From CAVZYN01 sp963779515 (GTDB taxonomy: Bacteria > Pseudomonadota > Alphaproteobacteria > Rhizobiales > Hyphomicrobiaceae): a stretch of 64,000 nucleotides of DNA. This document shows, piece by piece, positions 26,426 to 34,926 of the stretch (its first letter is position 1; the number at the start of each line of letters is the position of its first letter). Location: the NCBI GenBank assembly GCA_963779515.1, contig CAVZYN010000001.1, forward strand, positions 930,001-994,000, read 5' to 3'. A program made the position numbers and the translations under genes. The notes beneath the pieces are model-generated. The model ran no database searches. It was not told the origin of the DNA and saw nothing but the letters and a program-made list of their open reading frames with translations.

Positions 26426-27181
26426 ATGAAAATCCTCCTGATCAATCCCAATACCACCCAGGCCATGACCGACCTTGTCGTCGCGACGGCGCGCCGCTTC
26501 GCGACGCCAGGCGTGGAGCTGATTGGCGCAACCGGCCGTTTCGGTGCCCGCTACATCACCACGCGCGCGGCCTCGGCCATCGCGGCCCACGCCGCGCTCG
26601 ACGCCTACGCTGAGCACGGCGCCGGCTGCGACGCCGTCATCCTCGCCTGCTTCGGCGACCCTGGTCTCAGCGGCCTCAAGGAACTCGCAACCCAGCCCGT
26701 CGTCGGCATGGCGGAAGCTGCCTGCCTCGCAGCCGCGCCCCTTGGATCAAAATTCGCAATCGTCACAGGCGGCGAGCGCTGGGGCCCGATGCTCGAGGAG
26801 TTCGTCGCCGCCATCGGGCTCTCCAGCAAACTCGCCTGCGTCAAGACCGTCGCTCCGAACGGCGCCGAGATCGCCCGTGATCCCGAGGGCTCGTTCAAGT
26901 TGCTCGCCGACGCCTGCAATGTCTGCGTCACTGAGCATGGCGCTGGCTCGGTCATTCTCGGCGGCGCGGGCCTCGCTGGAATCGCGGCACAGATCGCGCA
27001 CCGCGTCCCGGTCCCCCTCATCGACGGCGTCGCCGCTGCCGTAAAATCTGCCGAAATGCTCGCCGCCCTGAAACCGGCCAAACCGACGTCAGGCTCCTAC
27101 GCCCCGACGACGCCAGTCGAAACAGCCGGTCTCTCGGCCGCACTCGCCGGCGCCATCAGCCCCGCGTCGAAGCGTCCGTAA
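26426..27181 (+). CDS. Asp/Glu racemase-superfamily protein (hydantoin racemase-like)
   Basis: The 251-residue protein has the two catalytic Cys regions of the Asp/Glu/hydantoin racemase family: ILACFGDPGL (residues about 70-79) and VILGGAGLAG in the place of the second Cys block. The N-terminus MKILLINPNTTQAMTDLVVA is the family signature. The second block has Gly-Gly-Ala-Gly where many hydantoin racemases have Gly-Cys, so activity should be checked. A GTG three codons upstream is an alternative start. It is divergent from the ABC operon, consistent with a link between uptake and amide or amino acid processing. Its last 85 bases overlap the convergent PAP2 gene. Confidence 0.85.
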   Translation: MKILLINPNTTQAMTDLVVATARRFATPGVELIGATGRFGARYITTRAASAIAAHAALDAYAEHGAGCDAVILACFGDPGLSGLKELATQPVVGMAEAACLAAAPLGSKFAIVTGGERWGPMLEEFVAAIGLSSKLACVKTVAPNGAEIARDPEGSFKLLADACNVCVTEHGAGSVILGGAGLAGIAAQIAHRVPVPLIDGVAAAVKSAEMLAALKPAKPTSGSYAPTTPVETAGLSAALAGAISPASKRP

Positions 27182-28056
27182 CGGTTTACCAGCAAGATCG
27201 CGACCACGGTAAGCGCCGCGCCGCCAATGACATCGATCAAATAGTGCCCGCCGATACTAGGCGTCGATGCGATGATCACCGCGCTCAGCGCGGCCATCGG
27301 CCAGCGCGCGCACCGAACGGTCCAGAACCCCCAAGCGCAGATCATGGCAAGAGCCGTGTGGAACGAGGGAAACGTCACCAGTCCTTCAAGTTTGCTGAAA
27401 TCAATGACCGTCAAACTGCCGCGTCGCAGCGCCTCGAACTGGTCGAGATGCCAGACACCGGCGTCCAGGCCCACCACCGCGCGCAGCGCCGCCGCCGGCT
27501 CATGATAGACGAACGCACCCGCCGCAGGGAGCAGCCCCGACAGCACGATCACCGTCGCCGACGTCAGGATGAACAACCACAAGAACGCGATCAGGCGCTG
27601 AATTTGGCCGAGCAATGCCAGTGCGACAATGACCGCCGCAGTCTGATACATGCTGGAGAAATATGCCGCACGCAGTCCACGCGCGATGCTCGGGTGTGCG
27701 GCGGTCCAAGAAAGATAGCCAACCCAATTGAAGCCGATATGGCGATCGAGGGCCGCAAACTGCGGGTCGAGCAAAGGCCAATCAAGCGCGGTCATGGCAT
27801 AACTGAGAGCCGCTCCCACGTGCGTATAGGCAATCAGCACGGCGCTCCCCGCGCCCAACGCCGCCAGCCGCAGATCCGGACGCGCGTAAGCATAGATCCA
27901 ATAGAGCACGAACAATCCAGTGACCACCGCGAAGCCTGGCACCGCGCTTGAGATCTTGATCGTGAGGCCGAAAGCCGCGCAGAGGCCCACAACCAGGACC
28001 GTCATGAGTACCATGCAGACCGCGAGCGTGCGCCAGGCGTTGGTCGTGAAATCCAT
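27097..28056 (-). CDS. PAP2-superfamily membrane phosphatase/phosphotransferase
   Basis: The 319-residue integral membrane protein has six or more apolar helices. Its PAP2 motifs are FPSFHTALAM (motif 2, catalytic His) and STPSIGGHYLIDVIGGAAL (motif 3, His and Asp). Motif 1 is less clear. The spacing resembles the Aur1/inositol-phosphoryl-ceramide type of PAP2 protein. It probably acts on a lipid phosphate at the outer face of the membrane. I start it at MDFTTNAWRT because GGGAGG lies four bases upstream. The 3' end overlaps the racemase gene on the other strand. Confidence 0.82.
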   Translation of the reverse strand: MDFTTNAWRTLAVCMVLMTVLVVGLCAAFGLTIKISSAVPGFAVVTGLFVLYWIYAYARPDLRLAALGAGSAVLIAYTHVGAALSYAMTALDWPLLDPQFAALDRHIGFNWVGYLSWTAAHPSIARGLRAAYFSSMYQTAAVIVALALLGQIQRLIAFLWLFILTSATVIVLSGLLPAAGAFVYHEPAAALRAVVGLDAGVWHLDQFEALRRGSLTVIDFSKLEGLVTFPSFHTALAMICAWGFWTVRCARWPMAALSAVIIASTPSIGGHYLIDVIGGAALTVVAILLVNRYGRFDAGLMAPASAAERPAVSTGVVGA

Positions 28057-28169
28057 CGAGCCTCCCATCGGCCTACCCGCGGCCACCCAGATCGAGGTGA
28101 GAGATCAACAACTACCCGGTCTCGATTTACGCGTTCTTAACGACAGGTTCCAGAAGAGCACCGGACAGC

Positions 28170-28195
28170 AAAAAAGGCCGGGTTTTCACCCAGCC
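28170..28195 (-). terminator. Rho-independent terminator after the second binding-protein gene
   Basis: Stem GGCTGGGT/ACCCGGCC (8 pairs with one mismatch, bases 28176-28195), a 4-base loop and six T on the minus strand (28170-28175). It lies about 30 bases past the stop. Confidence 0.85.
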
Positions 28196-28223
28196 TTTTC
28201 TCATTCTGCGTGCAGTGAACCGC

Positions 28224-29876
28224 TCACTCGATGCTGACGGGAGCCAGATCGACGAACCAGCTCTTCGGCTGCACGAAGCCCTTGATCTTGGCGCTCATCG
28301 CGCGCGGACCGACGTCGTGGGCAACCCAAAGGAACGGCGCGTCCTCGACAATGCGAGCGTGTAGCTTGGCGAGACCTGCGTCGCGCTCGGCATCCGCGAA
28401 GGACGTCCGCGCCTTGGCGATCAACTCGTCCAATTCGGGATGCGTGTAATAACCCCAATTGTTGGACGTTGGCGCAACCGTCTTCGAGGACGAGAAGCGA
28501 ACCATCGCGAAGAATGGATCCATCGCGGCATAGGTCACATTCGTCGCATGCGCCCCACGCGACGTCGGGTCTTTTGCACCCGCGCGCCAGTTGGTGAACA
28601 ATGCGTTCCACTCGATGACCTCGAGTTCGACGTCGAAGTAGCACTCCTTCAGTGCCTGTTGCAGCCATTCGTTCATGGCGACCGGCTGCATCTGCCCGGA
28701 ACCCGATGCGGACGTCAGGGTCTTGACCTTCAGGCGCTTGTTCGGTCCGAAGCCCGCATCCGTCATAAGCTTCTTGGCCGCGGCGAGATCATACTTGATC
28801 TCGAACTTCGGATTGCCCCACCACGGATGCCCAGGCGGCACCGTTCCCTTCGGCACTTCCATGAGGCCGTTGAGGGCACTCTTCAGTTCGTCACGGTTGA
28901 TGCACAGGTTCGCAGCCTGACGCACGCGCTTATCCGCCCAGGGCGAGCCCTCGACCATCGAAAACTGCCACGGCCAGACGTGCGGCTGAGCGTTGGTCGT
29001 GATCACGAACCCTTTGTCCTTGATGCTCTTGATCGCATCTGGCGCCGGGTTCTCGATCCAATCCACTTGCCCTGACAGCAATGCGGCTGTGCGGGCGTTG
29101 GCTTCCGGCATCGGCACCAGCACGACGCGATCGACCTTGGCCGTGCGCTTGGGGTCCCAATAGCCGGCGTTCTTCACGTATTCGACCCGCTCACGCGGCT
29201 GGAACTTCGCCATCTTGAACGGGCCTGAACCCGAAGCGTCGGCGGCAAATGCGCCCCACGCCTGCTTGGCACGCTCGGCCTTGTCGGCGACGGCGCCGAG
29301 GGCATCGTACTTCTTCTGCCAATGCGCCGGCGAGGCGATGAACAGGTTCGTCAGATTGAGCGGCAGGAAGCTGTCCGGCTCCTTGGTCGTCAACTCGACA
29401 GTCAGATCATCGATCGCCTTCGCCGAAACGAGGTTCGGCATGCGCGACACCGTCACGCCGATCTGGTCGGGCGCGAAGTGGGCGGCATCCTTGTCGAGCA
29501 CCTTCTGCACGTTCCAGACAATCGCGGCAGCCTTGAGATCCGACCCGTCATGGAACTTCACGCCGGGACGCAGCTTGAACGTCCACTTGGTCTTGTCGGC
29601 GTCGCCGACTTTCCATTCGGTCGCGAGCGCCGGGATCAGTACGCTCGGCTTGTCGGCCGACGACAAGTCGAACTGCGTCAGGCTGTCGTAGAGCGGGATC
29701 CCCGTGAAGCGATTGCCTTCGAAACCCTGATCCGGTTGACCGGACGTTTTTGGAATATCCGCGGCGGTCATGGCGATCCGCAGCACTTTTTCCTGCGCCA
29801 TCGCGGCCGTGCACAGCATTGTCGTGGCTGTCAGCGCCGCAGCGATGACGCCAATCGACCGAGTAACTCGATGCAT
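28224..29876 (-). CDS. Second peptide-type ABC substrate-binding protein (family 5), paralogue
   Basis: The 550-residue protein has a signal peptide (MHRVTRSIGVIAAALTATTM, cleavage near AMAQEK). It closely follows the binding protein at 24695. Shared blocks include LRIAMTAADIP against LRIAMTASDVP, SSADKPSVLIPALATEW against SSADKATGLLPGLATSW, WRAGAKDPTSRGAHATN, and the final KGFVQPKSWFVDLAPVSIE. So the two are paralogues, with different ligand specificity likely. No permease genes accompany it, so it may feed the transporter encoded at 20757-24646. A strong terminator follows. It is divergent from the GMC gene. Confidence 0.93.
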   Translation of the reverse strand: MHRVTRSIGVIAAALTATTMLCTAAMAQEKVLRIAMTAADIPKTSGQPDQGFEGNRFTGIPLYDSLTQFDLSSADKPSVLIPALATEWKVGDADKTKWTFKLRPGVKFHDGSDLKAAAIVWNVQKVLDKDAAHFAPDQIGVTVSRMPNLVSAKAIDDLTVELTTKEPDSFLPLNLTNLFIASPAHWQKKYDALGAVADKAERAKQAWGAFAADASGSGPFKMAKFQPRERVEYVKNAGYWDPKRTAKVDRVVLVPMPEANARTAALLSGQVDWIENPAPDAIKSIKDKGFVITTNAQPHVWPWQFSMVEGSPWADKRVRQAANLCINRDELKSALNGLMEVPKGTVPPGHPWWGNPKFEIKYDLAAAKKLMTDAGFGPNKRLKVKTLTSASGSGQMQPVAMNEWLQQALKECYFDVELEVIEWNALFTNWRAGAKDPTSRGAHATNVTYAAMDPFFAMVRFSSSKTVAPTSNNWGYYTHPELDELIAKARTSFADAERDAGLAKLHARIVEDAPFLWVAHDVGPRAMSAKIKGFVQPKSWFVDLAPVSIE

Positions 29877-30142
29877 ACTTGGTTCTCCCTGTTAGGAGCG
29901 CCGGCTGCCGTATGCCATGCCGCCGCTCGTCGAAATCGACCGCGAATAGACGCACGGCTCCAATTTTTGTTCAAGGGCACCCGCAGCCTAAATCTCGGGC
30001 ATCGGTTGCATATCCGGGAGGCATGCGCGCAGGGCAGGACAGCTCGAAATATTCGCTCGGACCAGTTGACCCGCCATTTCTGATGCGGTTTCTCGATACG
30101 CCTGTGGAACGGTCCAAGGGCCGAGGGATTCGGAGGTAGGCG

Positions 30143-31792
30143 ATGGCGCCGTATGACTACATCATCGTGGGAGCAGGCTCCTCCGGCAGCGTCCTCGCCA
30201 ACCGTTTGACCGCCGACGGGAAACACCGCGTCCTTGTCCTAGAAGCCGGCCCCACCGACTGGCACCCCTACATCCACCTGCCTGCGGGCTTCATCAAGAC
30301 CTTCTACAATGGCCGCGTGAACTGGCTCTACGACATGGAGCCGAGTGAGTGGACCGGCGGCCGTCGCATTTTCGCGCCGCGCGGCAAGACGCTCGGCGGA
30401 TCGAGCTCGATCAACGGCAACGTCTACAATCGCGGCCAGGCGATGGACTACAACACCTGGGCGCAGATGGGGAACCGCGGCTGGGGCTATGCCGACGTCC
30501 TGCCCTACTTCAAGCGCTCCGAGCGCCGCATCGGCACCTTCGATCCCAACATCGACGCGAAGTATCGCGGCACCGACGGCCCGCTCACCGTTACCGACAT
30601 CAACTGGATCCACCCCCTCTGCGAAGCCTTCATCGCAGGCGCACAAACGCTCGGCATCCCGCGCAATCCCGACTACAACGCCGGCATCCAGGAGGGCATC
30701 TCCTACGCCCAGCGCACCATCCACAATGGCCGCCGCGTCAGCGCCGCAACCGCCTTCCTGCACCCCGCCATGAAGCGGGCGAACCTCAAGGTCGAGACGC
30801 ACGCGCACGCCACCAAACTGATCATGGACGGCCGCCGCGTCACCGGCGTGCGCTATCTGAAGGGCGGGCCGAAGGGCAAACCGGTCGAAGTCCATGCCGC
30901 CCGCGAAGTGATCCTCAGCGGCGGCACCTACAATTCGCCGCAACTGCTGCAGCTCTCCGGTATCGGCTCGTACGATCTGCTGACCTCGTTCGGAATTCCT
31001 GTCCGGCATCAGCTCCCTGGCGTCGGCGAGAACCTGAAAGATCATTATGCCCCGCGCTTCACCGCGCGCGTCAAGAACATGACCACTATAAACGAGCAGG
31101 TGACGGGCCTCCCCCTGATGCGCGAGGCGCTGAAATGGGCGTTCGCGCGCAAGGGCATCCTCGGCCTCAGCCCGACGCTGGTTTATTGTTTCTGGCGCTC
31201 CGAACCCCACATCGCCAACTCGGACCTGCAGCTGACGTTCACGCCCGGCAGCTACAAAGAGGGCGTCCAAGGCCAGCTCGAGACTGAGCCCGGCATGACC
31301 GTCGCCTCGTGGCAGCAGCGCCCCGACAGCAAGGGTTACGTGCGCATCAAGTCGCCCGACGCCTTTGTCGCGCCCATCATTCAACCCAACTACCTGGCTG
31401 AAGAATCCGATCGCCGCGTCCTGCTGCAAGGCATGAAGCTCGCCCGCAACCTCCTTAAGACCAAGCCGCTGGAGCCCTACTACGACCACGAGGCCTATCC
31501 CGGCCCGAACGTGACGACCGACAGCGAACTCCTCGCCTGCGCCAAGGAGCGCGGTACGACCACGTTCCACCCCTCCGGCACGTGCCGCATGGGTCCCGCG
31601 ACCGACAAACTCGCCGTCGTCGACGATCAGCTGCGCGTCCACGGCGTCCAGGGTCTGCGCGTTGTCGATGGATCCGTGATGCCGACGATGCTGTCGGCCA
31701 ACCTCAATGCCGCCTGCATCATGATCGGCGAAAAGGCCGCCGACATGATCCTCGGCAAGGCCGCGCCCGAGGCGGAGCTGCTGGCAGGGTAA
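30143..31792 (+). CDS. GMC-family FAD oxidoreductase (choline dehydrogenase-like)
   Basis: The 549-residue flavoenzyme opens MAPYDYIIVGAGSSGSVLAN, the dinucleotide-binding motif of the GMC family. RGKTLGGSSSINGNVYNRGQ is the first GMC signature, and GGTYNSPQLLQLSGIG is the second. HPSGTCRMG near the C-terminus holds the usual catalytic region, and NLNAACIMIGEKAADMI closes the protein. It should oxidise a primary or secondary alcohol. Choline is only one possibility, and no betaine genes are adjacent. The start has GGAGG about eight bases upstream. Confidence 0.93.
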   Translation: MAPYDYIIVGAGSSGSVLANRLTADGKHRVLVLEAGPTDWHPYIHLPAGFIKTFYNGRVNWLYDMEPSEWTGGRRIFAPRGKTLGGSSSINGNVYNRGQAMDYNTWAQMGNRGWGYADVLPYFKRSERRIGTFDPNIDAKYRGTDGPLTVTDINWIHPLCEAFIAGAQTLGIPRNPDYNAGIQEGISYAQRTIHNGRRVSAATAFLHPAMKRANLKVETHAHATKLIMDGRRVTGVRYLKGGPKGKPVEVHAAREVILSGGTYNSPQLLQLSGIGSYDLLTSFGIPVRHQLPGVGENLKDHYAPRFTARVKNMTTINEQVTGLPLMREALKWAFARKGILGLSPTLVYCFWRSEPHIANSDLQLTFTPGSYKEGVQGQLETEPGMTVASWQQRPDSKGYVRIKSPDAFVAPIIQPNYLAEESDRRVLLQGMKLARNLLKTKPLEPYYDHEAYPGPNVTTDSELLACAKERGTTTFHPSGTCRMGPATDKLAVVDDQLRVHGVQGLRVVDGSVMPTMLSANLNAACIMIGEKAADMILGKAAPEAELLAG

Positions 31793-31805
31793 TACCGGGC
31801 GTGAC

Positions 31806-31851
31806 ATCTACCACCGGTGCAATCCCGCCGAAGCCTTGGCGGAGGCGGATC
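31806..31851 (+). repeat. Direct repeat flanking the GIY-YIG gene, left copy
   Basis: It contains atctaccaccggtgcaatcc followed by cgccgaagccttggcggaggcggat. It is repeated with one difference (gcgaaggcggat) at 32135-32180. The stop codon region of the GIY-YIG gene starts at its right end. Confidence 0.9.
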
Positions 31852-32089
31852 AGAAATGTTTCTTGGCAAAGGCCCGGCCTGAGCCTGACTTGAGGTACCG
31901 TTCGAAGCTCAATGACTTGGAAACGTCAGCGAAACCGATGCTGACAGACAGCCTCCAAGGCCGATGCTTGTTCGTGTGAATGGATTTCCCGGCATTGTGC
32001 TCTTCCAATCGGCGGGCAGGATCTACGGAGCTGCCGACATAGTAGCGATCGGACTCAGACTTACTCTGGAGGATGTACACGTAGTGCAT
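31850..32089 (-). CDS. Small GIY-YIG nuclease-domain protein
   Basis: The 79-residue protein is essentially one GIY-YIG domain: MHYVYILQSKSESDRYYVGS holds the YVYIL and YYVGSS motif strands, ARRLEEHNAGKS has the conserved Arg and His region, and LSFERYLKSGSGRAFAKKHF the conserved Glu. Stand-alone copies of this size are common in bacteria and their role is unsettled. A longer reading to 32143 merely translates the repeat. The gene is bracketed by near-identical direct repeats of about 46 bases and abuts the 3' end of tRNA-Ser, so the whole block 31806-32180 looks like a small insertion unit. Confidence 0.88.
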   Translation of the reverse strand: MHYVYILQSKSESDRYYVGSSVDPARRLEEHNAGKSIHTNKHRPWRLSVSIGFADVSKSLSFERYLKSGSGRAFAKKHF

Positions 32090-32134
32090 CGATCGTCCGC
32101 CTTCGCTAAAGCTTCGGCGTGACATCCGCCTTCG

Positions 32135-32180
32135 ATCTACCACCGGTGCAATCCCGCCGAAGCCTTGGCGAAGGCGGATG
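32135..32180 (+). repeat. Direct repeat flanking the GIY-YIG gene, right copy
   Basis: It is the second copy of the element at 31806-31851, and its last bases (ggcggatggcgg) run into the 3' end of the tRNA-Ser gene. A related inverted fragment, ccgccttcgctaaagcttcg, lies at about 32098-32118. Confidence 0.88.
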
Positions 32181-32268
32181 GCGGATGGGGAGGGATTCGA
32201 ACCCCCGGTGGACTTTCACCCACGCTGGTTTTCAAGACCAGAGCCATAAACCACTCGGCCACCCATCC
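32179..32268 (-). tRNA. tRNA-Ser (TGA anticodon)
   Basis: A 90-base class II tRNA with an encoded CCA. On the minus strand it reads GGATGGG at the acceptor, CTGGT-CTTGAAA-ACCAG at the anticodon arm (anticodon TGA), a long variable arm (GTGGGTGAAAGTCCAC) and the T arm GGGGG-TTCGAAT-CCCTC with discriminator G. It is the serine tRNA for UCA-type codons. Its 3' end directly borders the repeat of the GIY-YIG unit. Confidence 0.97.
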
Positions 32269-32343
32269 GGCGCGCGGAACCTACTGGCTAGCGTGCGATA
32301 CGGCAACCAAAACAGCCGCCATCGTGGGCCTCGGATGACGGTC

Positions 32344-32724
32344 TTACCGCGAAATCGTCGCGACGCCGGTCATGCCATCGCTGCTCTTCCAGTTCACGCT
32401 GCGGCCCTCTTGCTGCAGCGTGAAGCAATGGGTCTTGCCCTTGAGCCACGAATTCCAGCGCGAACAAAGTTTCTCGCCCGTCACCCACCAGGATCCGCTG
32501 TCCGTCGCCGAGCCCGTGTAGCTCGCGACCGTGCCAGCCTTGCCGGTCATGGAGCCGTCGGAACTGAAGCTGATCGGCAGCACGCCGATCGGCGTCTCGA
32601 GATGCATCGTCTTGCCCGCAACGGCCAAGCGCAACGCATCGCCCATCAGTGATTTGCCTTCGGCCGAAACGGCAGCCGTCGAGAGCGCCACGATCGCCGC
32701 GGCGCAGAAAATCGATTTAACCAT
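32344..32724 (-). CDS. Exported hypothetical protein (DUF995-like)
   Basis: The 126-residue protein has a clear signal peptide (MVKSIFCAAAIVALSTAAVS, cleavage after SAEG). The mature part has GDALRLAVAGKTMHLETPIG, a mid-section with GTVASYTGSATDSGSWWVTG and a C-terminal half with two Cys (KLCSRWNSW, THCFTLQQ) that may pair. The WW-x-LC-x-W pattern resembles DUF995-type periplasmic proteins, but I am not sure of the family. It is alone, between tRNA-Ser and phosphatidylcholine synthase. Confidence 0.7.
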   Translation of the reverse strand: MVKSIFCAAAIVALSTAAVSAEGKSLMGDALRLAVAGKTMHLETPIGVLPISFSSDGSMTGKAGTVASYTGSATDSGSWWVTGEKLCSRWNSWLKGKTHCFTLQQEGRSVNWKSSDGMTGVATISR

Positions 32725-32881
32725 TGTGTACCCCTCACCCGCACCACGCGCGGCCGCCCGGCAAAAAACACCGGTGCAACCCCGCGACACAACTTGATCA
32801 ACAGGGGGCTTCTAGCATGGGAAAAGGCGAGCAGACGGCGGCATTCCACCGCCTGGTGAACAACTCTGTTGCGTATGTTGC

Positions 32882-33598
32882 TTAGGTTGTGGGCCGGGCG
32901 CGCCCGAACCAGATCGACAACCCGATGCCGTACAGCGCCACCAGCACCAGCGCGACGCGCGCCCACGCGGGCCCCGGAAACCCTTGAATCACAATCGCAA
33001 AACTCGCGATCGTGAACGCGACGGTCGCCAGCGCCGTGGCCGGCCAGGCCGCCACCACCCGCATCGGGTGCACCCATTTCAGCGGCACGAACGTGAACGC
33101 GACGCACACCAGCACAAACACCGCCGTCCAGAACGGCGTCAGCTGCAGCGCGAACACATAGAACGCGACGATGTTCCAGACCGCCGGGAACCCGACGAAG
33201 CATTTGTCCTCGGTCTTGCTTTCGGTGTCCGAGAAATGGAACAGCGACGACAGCAGGATCAAGCTCGCCAGCACCCACCCGAACCAGCCGGTGAGATAGC
33301 CCGCCTGCAGCAGCAGCAATGCCGGGATAAAGACGTAGGTCACATAGTCGATCACCAGATCGAGCTGTTCGCCGGAAAACCGTGGCAACCGCTCCCACAC
33401 CTTGGTGATGCGCGCGAACGTGCCATCGATGCCATCGATGAAGAACGCGAGGCCGAGCCACATGAAGACTTCTTCGTAGCGCCCGGCCAGCATCGCGCGC
33501 GTTGCAAACAGCGCCGCGACAATGCCGCTCGCCGTGAACACGTGCACGGCCGCCGCCGCCAATTTTGACTGTGTGAAGGACTGTCCGTCGAAGGCCAT
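32882..33598 (-). CDS. pcs: Phosphatidylcholine synthase
   Basis: Pcs condenses choline with CDP-diacylglycerol to phosphatidylcholine in the inner membrane, a pathway typical of rhizobia and related bacteria. The 238-residue protein has the CDP-alcohol phosphatidyltransferase signature DGIDGTFARITKV followed by GEQLDLVIDYVTYVF (the DGxxGxxAR...GxxxDxxxD pattern, residues about 54-88). About eight hydrophobic helices are visible, as in other Pcs proteins. I start it at MAFDGQSFTQSKLAAAAVHV, and an ATG three codons upstream is also possible. Nothing broken is seen. Confidence 0.93.
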   Translation of the reverse strand: MAFDGQSFTQSKLAAAAVHVFTASGIVAALFATRAMLAGRYEEVFMWLGLAFFIDGIDGTFARITKVWERLPRFSGEQLDLVIDYVTYVFIPALLLLQAGYLTGWFGWVLASLILLSSLFHFSDTESKTEDKCFVGFPAVWNIVAFYVFALQLTPFWTAVFVLVCVAFTFVPLKWVHPMRVVAAWPATALATVAFTIASFAIVIQGFPGPAWARVALVLVALYGIGLSIWFGRARPTT

Positions 33599-33696
33599 TG
33601 TGCCCAAAATACCAAAGGAGCGCTGAAGCGATCCTTAGAATGCTCCGGCAGCAAGCGATCCACAATCAGAGCAGATTGGCGCCGCCCCATCAACTC

Positions 33697-33779
33697 GTCA
33701 TTCCCGCGACGGCGGGAAGCCAAGCAAACATCCTATGCTGTGCATTGCTTGGGTCCCGGCCTGCGCCGGGATGACGGAG
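33697..33779 (+). repeat. Palindromic repeat pair, family C
   Basis: Two inverted arms, gtcattcccgcgacggcggg and gggtcccggcctgcgccggg, face each other around about 30 bases. Parts of the same element occur at 5998-6035, 6160-6205 and 11885-11914. Confidence 0.7.
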
Positions 33780-33820
33780 GAGAGGGTTGCCGCAAACCGC
33801 TTGGGTTGTTGGGCGAGGCG

Positions 33821-34147
33821 TTAGTTGCCGAATTTGTATTTGAGCGACCCGCGCACAGTGACGTCGTTACTCTCGGGCGTTCCGCGCGGTTGCTGCGGCA
33901 CGGCCTTGGGTTCATTGGCGCCGTACAGCAGCTCCAAACCGAAATCCAGTTTCGGCAGCGTACCGATCTTGCCGAATCCCGGGATGCGGATCTCCGGACC
34001 ACCCGCCGCCGGTCTCACGGCCTCTGGCGTGCCCAATTCGACACCCGCTGCGGCACTGCCGCCCTTGCGGACTTCCTCAAAACCCAGAGCGGCCTGGCTC
34101 GCCAGTCCGACCGCTGCTCCAAAGCTCAACCAAATCAATCGCTTCAT
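33821..34147 (-). CDS. Exported hypothetical protein
   Basis: The 108-residue protein has a signal peptide (MKRLIWLSFGAAVGLASQAA, cleavage near LGFEE). The mature part is short, ends VTVRGSLKYKFGN, and includes LDFGLELLYGAN. The aromatic end (KYKFGN) and alternating strands hint at an outer membrane or periplasmic location, but no family is recognised. A longer GTG start (34180) adds eleven residues and is less likely. Confidence 0.65.
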   Translation of the reverse strand: MKRLIWLSFGAAVGLASQAALGFEEVRKGGSAAAGVELGTPEAVRPAAGGPEIRIPGFGKIGTLPKLDFGLELLYGANEPKAVPQQPRGTPESNDVTVRGSLKYKFGN

Positions 34148-34369
34148 TGTCGCCGTGACCTCGCAGCCTGTACGCTGCACATACCGCTTAAATGCGCCTG
34201 TTTGTGCACCCGCACAAGTCTTGATCCATGCCGGTTAAGCACCTCTAAATCGTTTGCTGTGGATCTGTGATCTTTCCGACATGTGGCCGGACGGCACCGG
34301 AACAGCCAAAGATCGACCGCCATCGGACGTTGTCCACAGGATTGCCGTTTTCTGTCCCGGAGGGACAAG

Positions 34370-34491
34370 TCCCCTCATCCGGCGCTTCGCGCCACCTTCT
34401 CCCCATGGGAGAAGGAAGAAGCGAGCGCCAGTGCCCGTTGTTTCATCCTTCTCCCTAAGGGAGAAGGTGCCCGAAGGGCGGATGAGGGGAG
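34370..34491 (+). repeat. Family A inverted pair (REPIN-like)
   Basis: Two family A units face each other: cccctcatccggcgcttcgc (from 34371) with accttctccccatgggagaa, and on the right tccttctccctaagggagaa then ggtgcccgaagggcggatga, ending gggg at 34490. The same paired layout occurs at 36763-36886 and 37261-37384. Confidence 0.85.
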
Positions 34492-34526
34492 CCCCAAACA
34501 ACAAAAGAGCCGCCACCCTCACAGCC

Positions 34527-34633
34527 GTCATGCCAGCGCTTGTCCCTGGCATCCATACGCCGTGACGATGCGACGGCGTTCCAATCGTAGCAGCGGTGGT
34601 CCTGGATCCGAGGCACAAGGCCTCGGATGACGG
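34527..34633 (+). repeat. Family B inverted pair, copy 1
   Basis: The arms are gccgtcatgccagcgcttgt ccctggcatcc and the opposing ggatccgaggcacaaggcct cggatgacgg. The unit recurs at 34709-34824 and 37420-37531. Confidence 0.8.
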
Positions 34634-34708
34634 CTGTGGGTGCGGATGTCGGCAGTGGTTTGGCGTTTGATAGGCCCCCAAAAACAAAAGTGCCGCCAAA
34701 CCCACAGC

Positions 34709-34824
34709 CGTCATGCCAGGGCTTGTCCCTGGCATCCATACGCCGTGCCGATGCGACGGCGCTCCAATCGCAGTTGGCGGTGGTCCTGGATCCTGAGGCA
34801 CAAGGCCCAGGATGACGGCTGTGG
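34709..34824 (+). repeat. Family B inverted pair, copy 2
   Basis: Nearly the same as the unit at 34527: gccgtcatgccagggcttgt, then the centre with catacgccgtgccgatgcga, then ggcacaaggcccaggatgac. A few single-base differences are visible. Confidence 0.8.
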
Positions 34825-34871
34825 CTACGGATGTCGGCGTGGTTTGGCGCTTGATCCGCCGCCCCCAACAA

Positions 34872-34898
34872 CAAAAGAGCCGCCCGAGGGCGGCTCTT
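34872..34898 (-). terminator. Terminator of the first porin gene
   Basis: Hairpin AGAGCCGCCC/GGGCGGCTCT (34876-34897) with four T on the minus strand. The same stem occurs after the second porin (37556-37583). Confidence 0.8.
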
Positions 34899-34926
34899 CC
34901 GTTAGATTTTCAGCTCGATCTCGCGA

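Larger units (their letters stand above)
34148..34871. other. 724-base repeat cluster, no gene seen
   Basis: The stretch between a small exported-protein gene and the first porin terminator contains a family A pair (34370-34490) and two family B pairs (34527-34633 and 34709-34824), with short spacers. None of the open frames looks like a protein. Confidence 0.65.

Noticed and set aside
30239..31807. 522-codon minus-strand frame over the GMC gene
   Set aside because: Antisense shadow of a full-length GMC oxidoreductase with all signatures.
34320..34345. Possible DnaA box (ttgtccacagg) hinting at an origin
   Set aside because: A single near-match without an AT-rich region, further boxes or origin-associated genes is not evidence for an origin.
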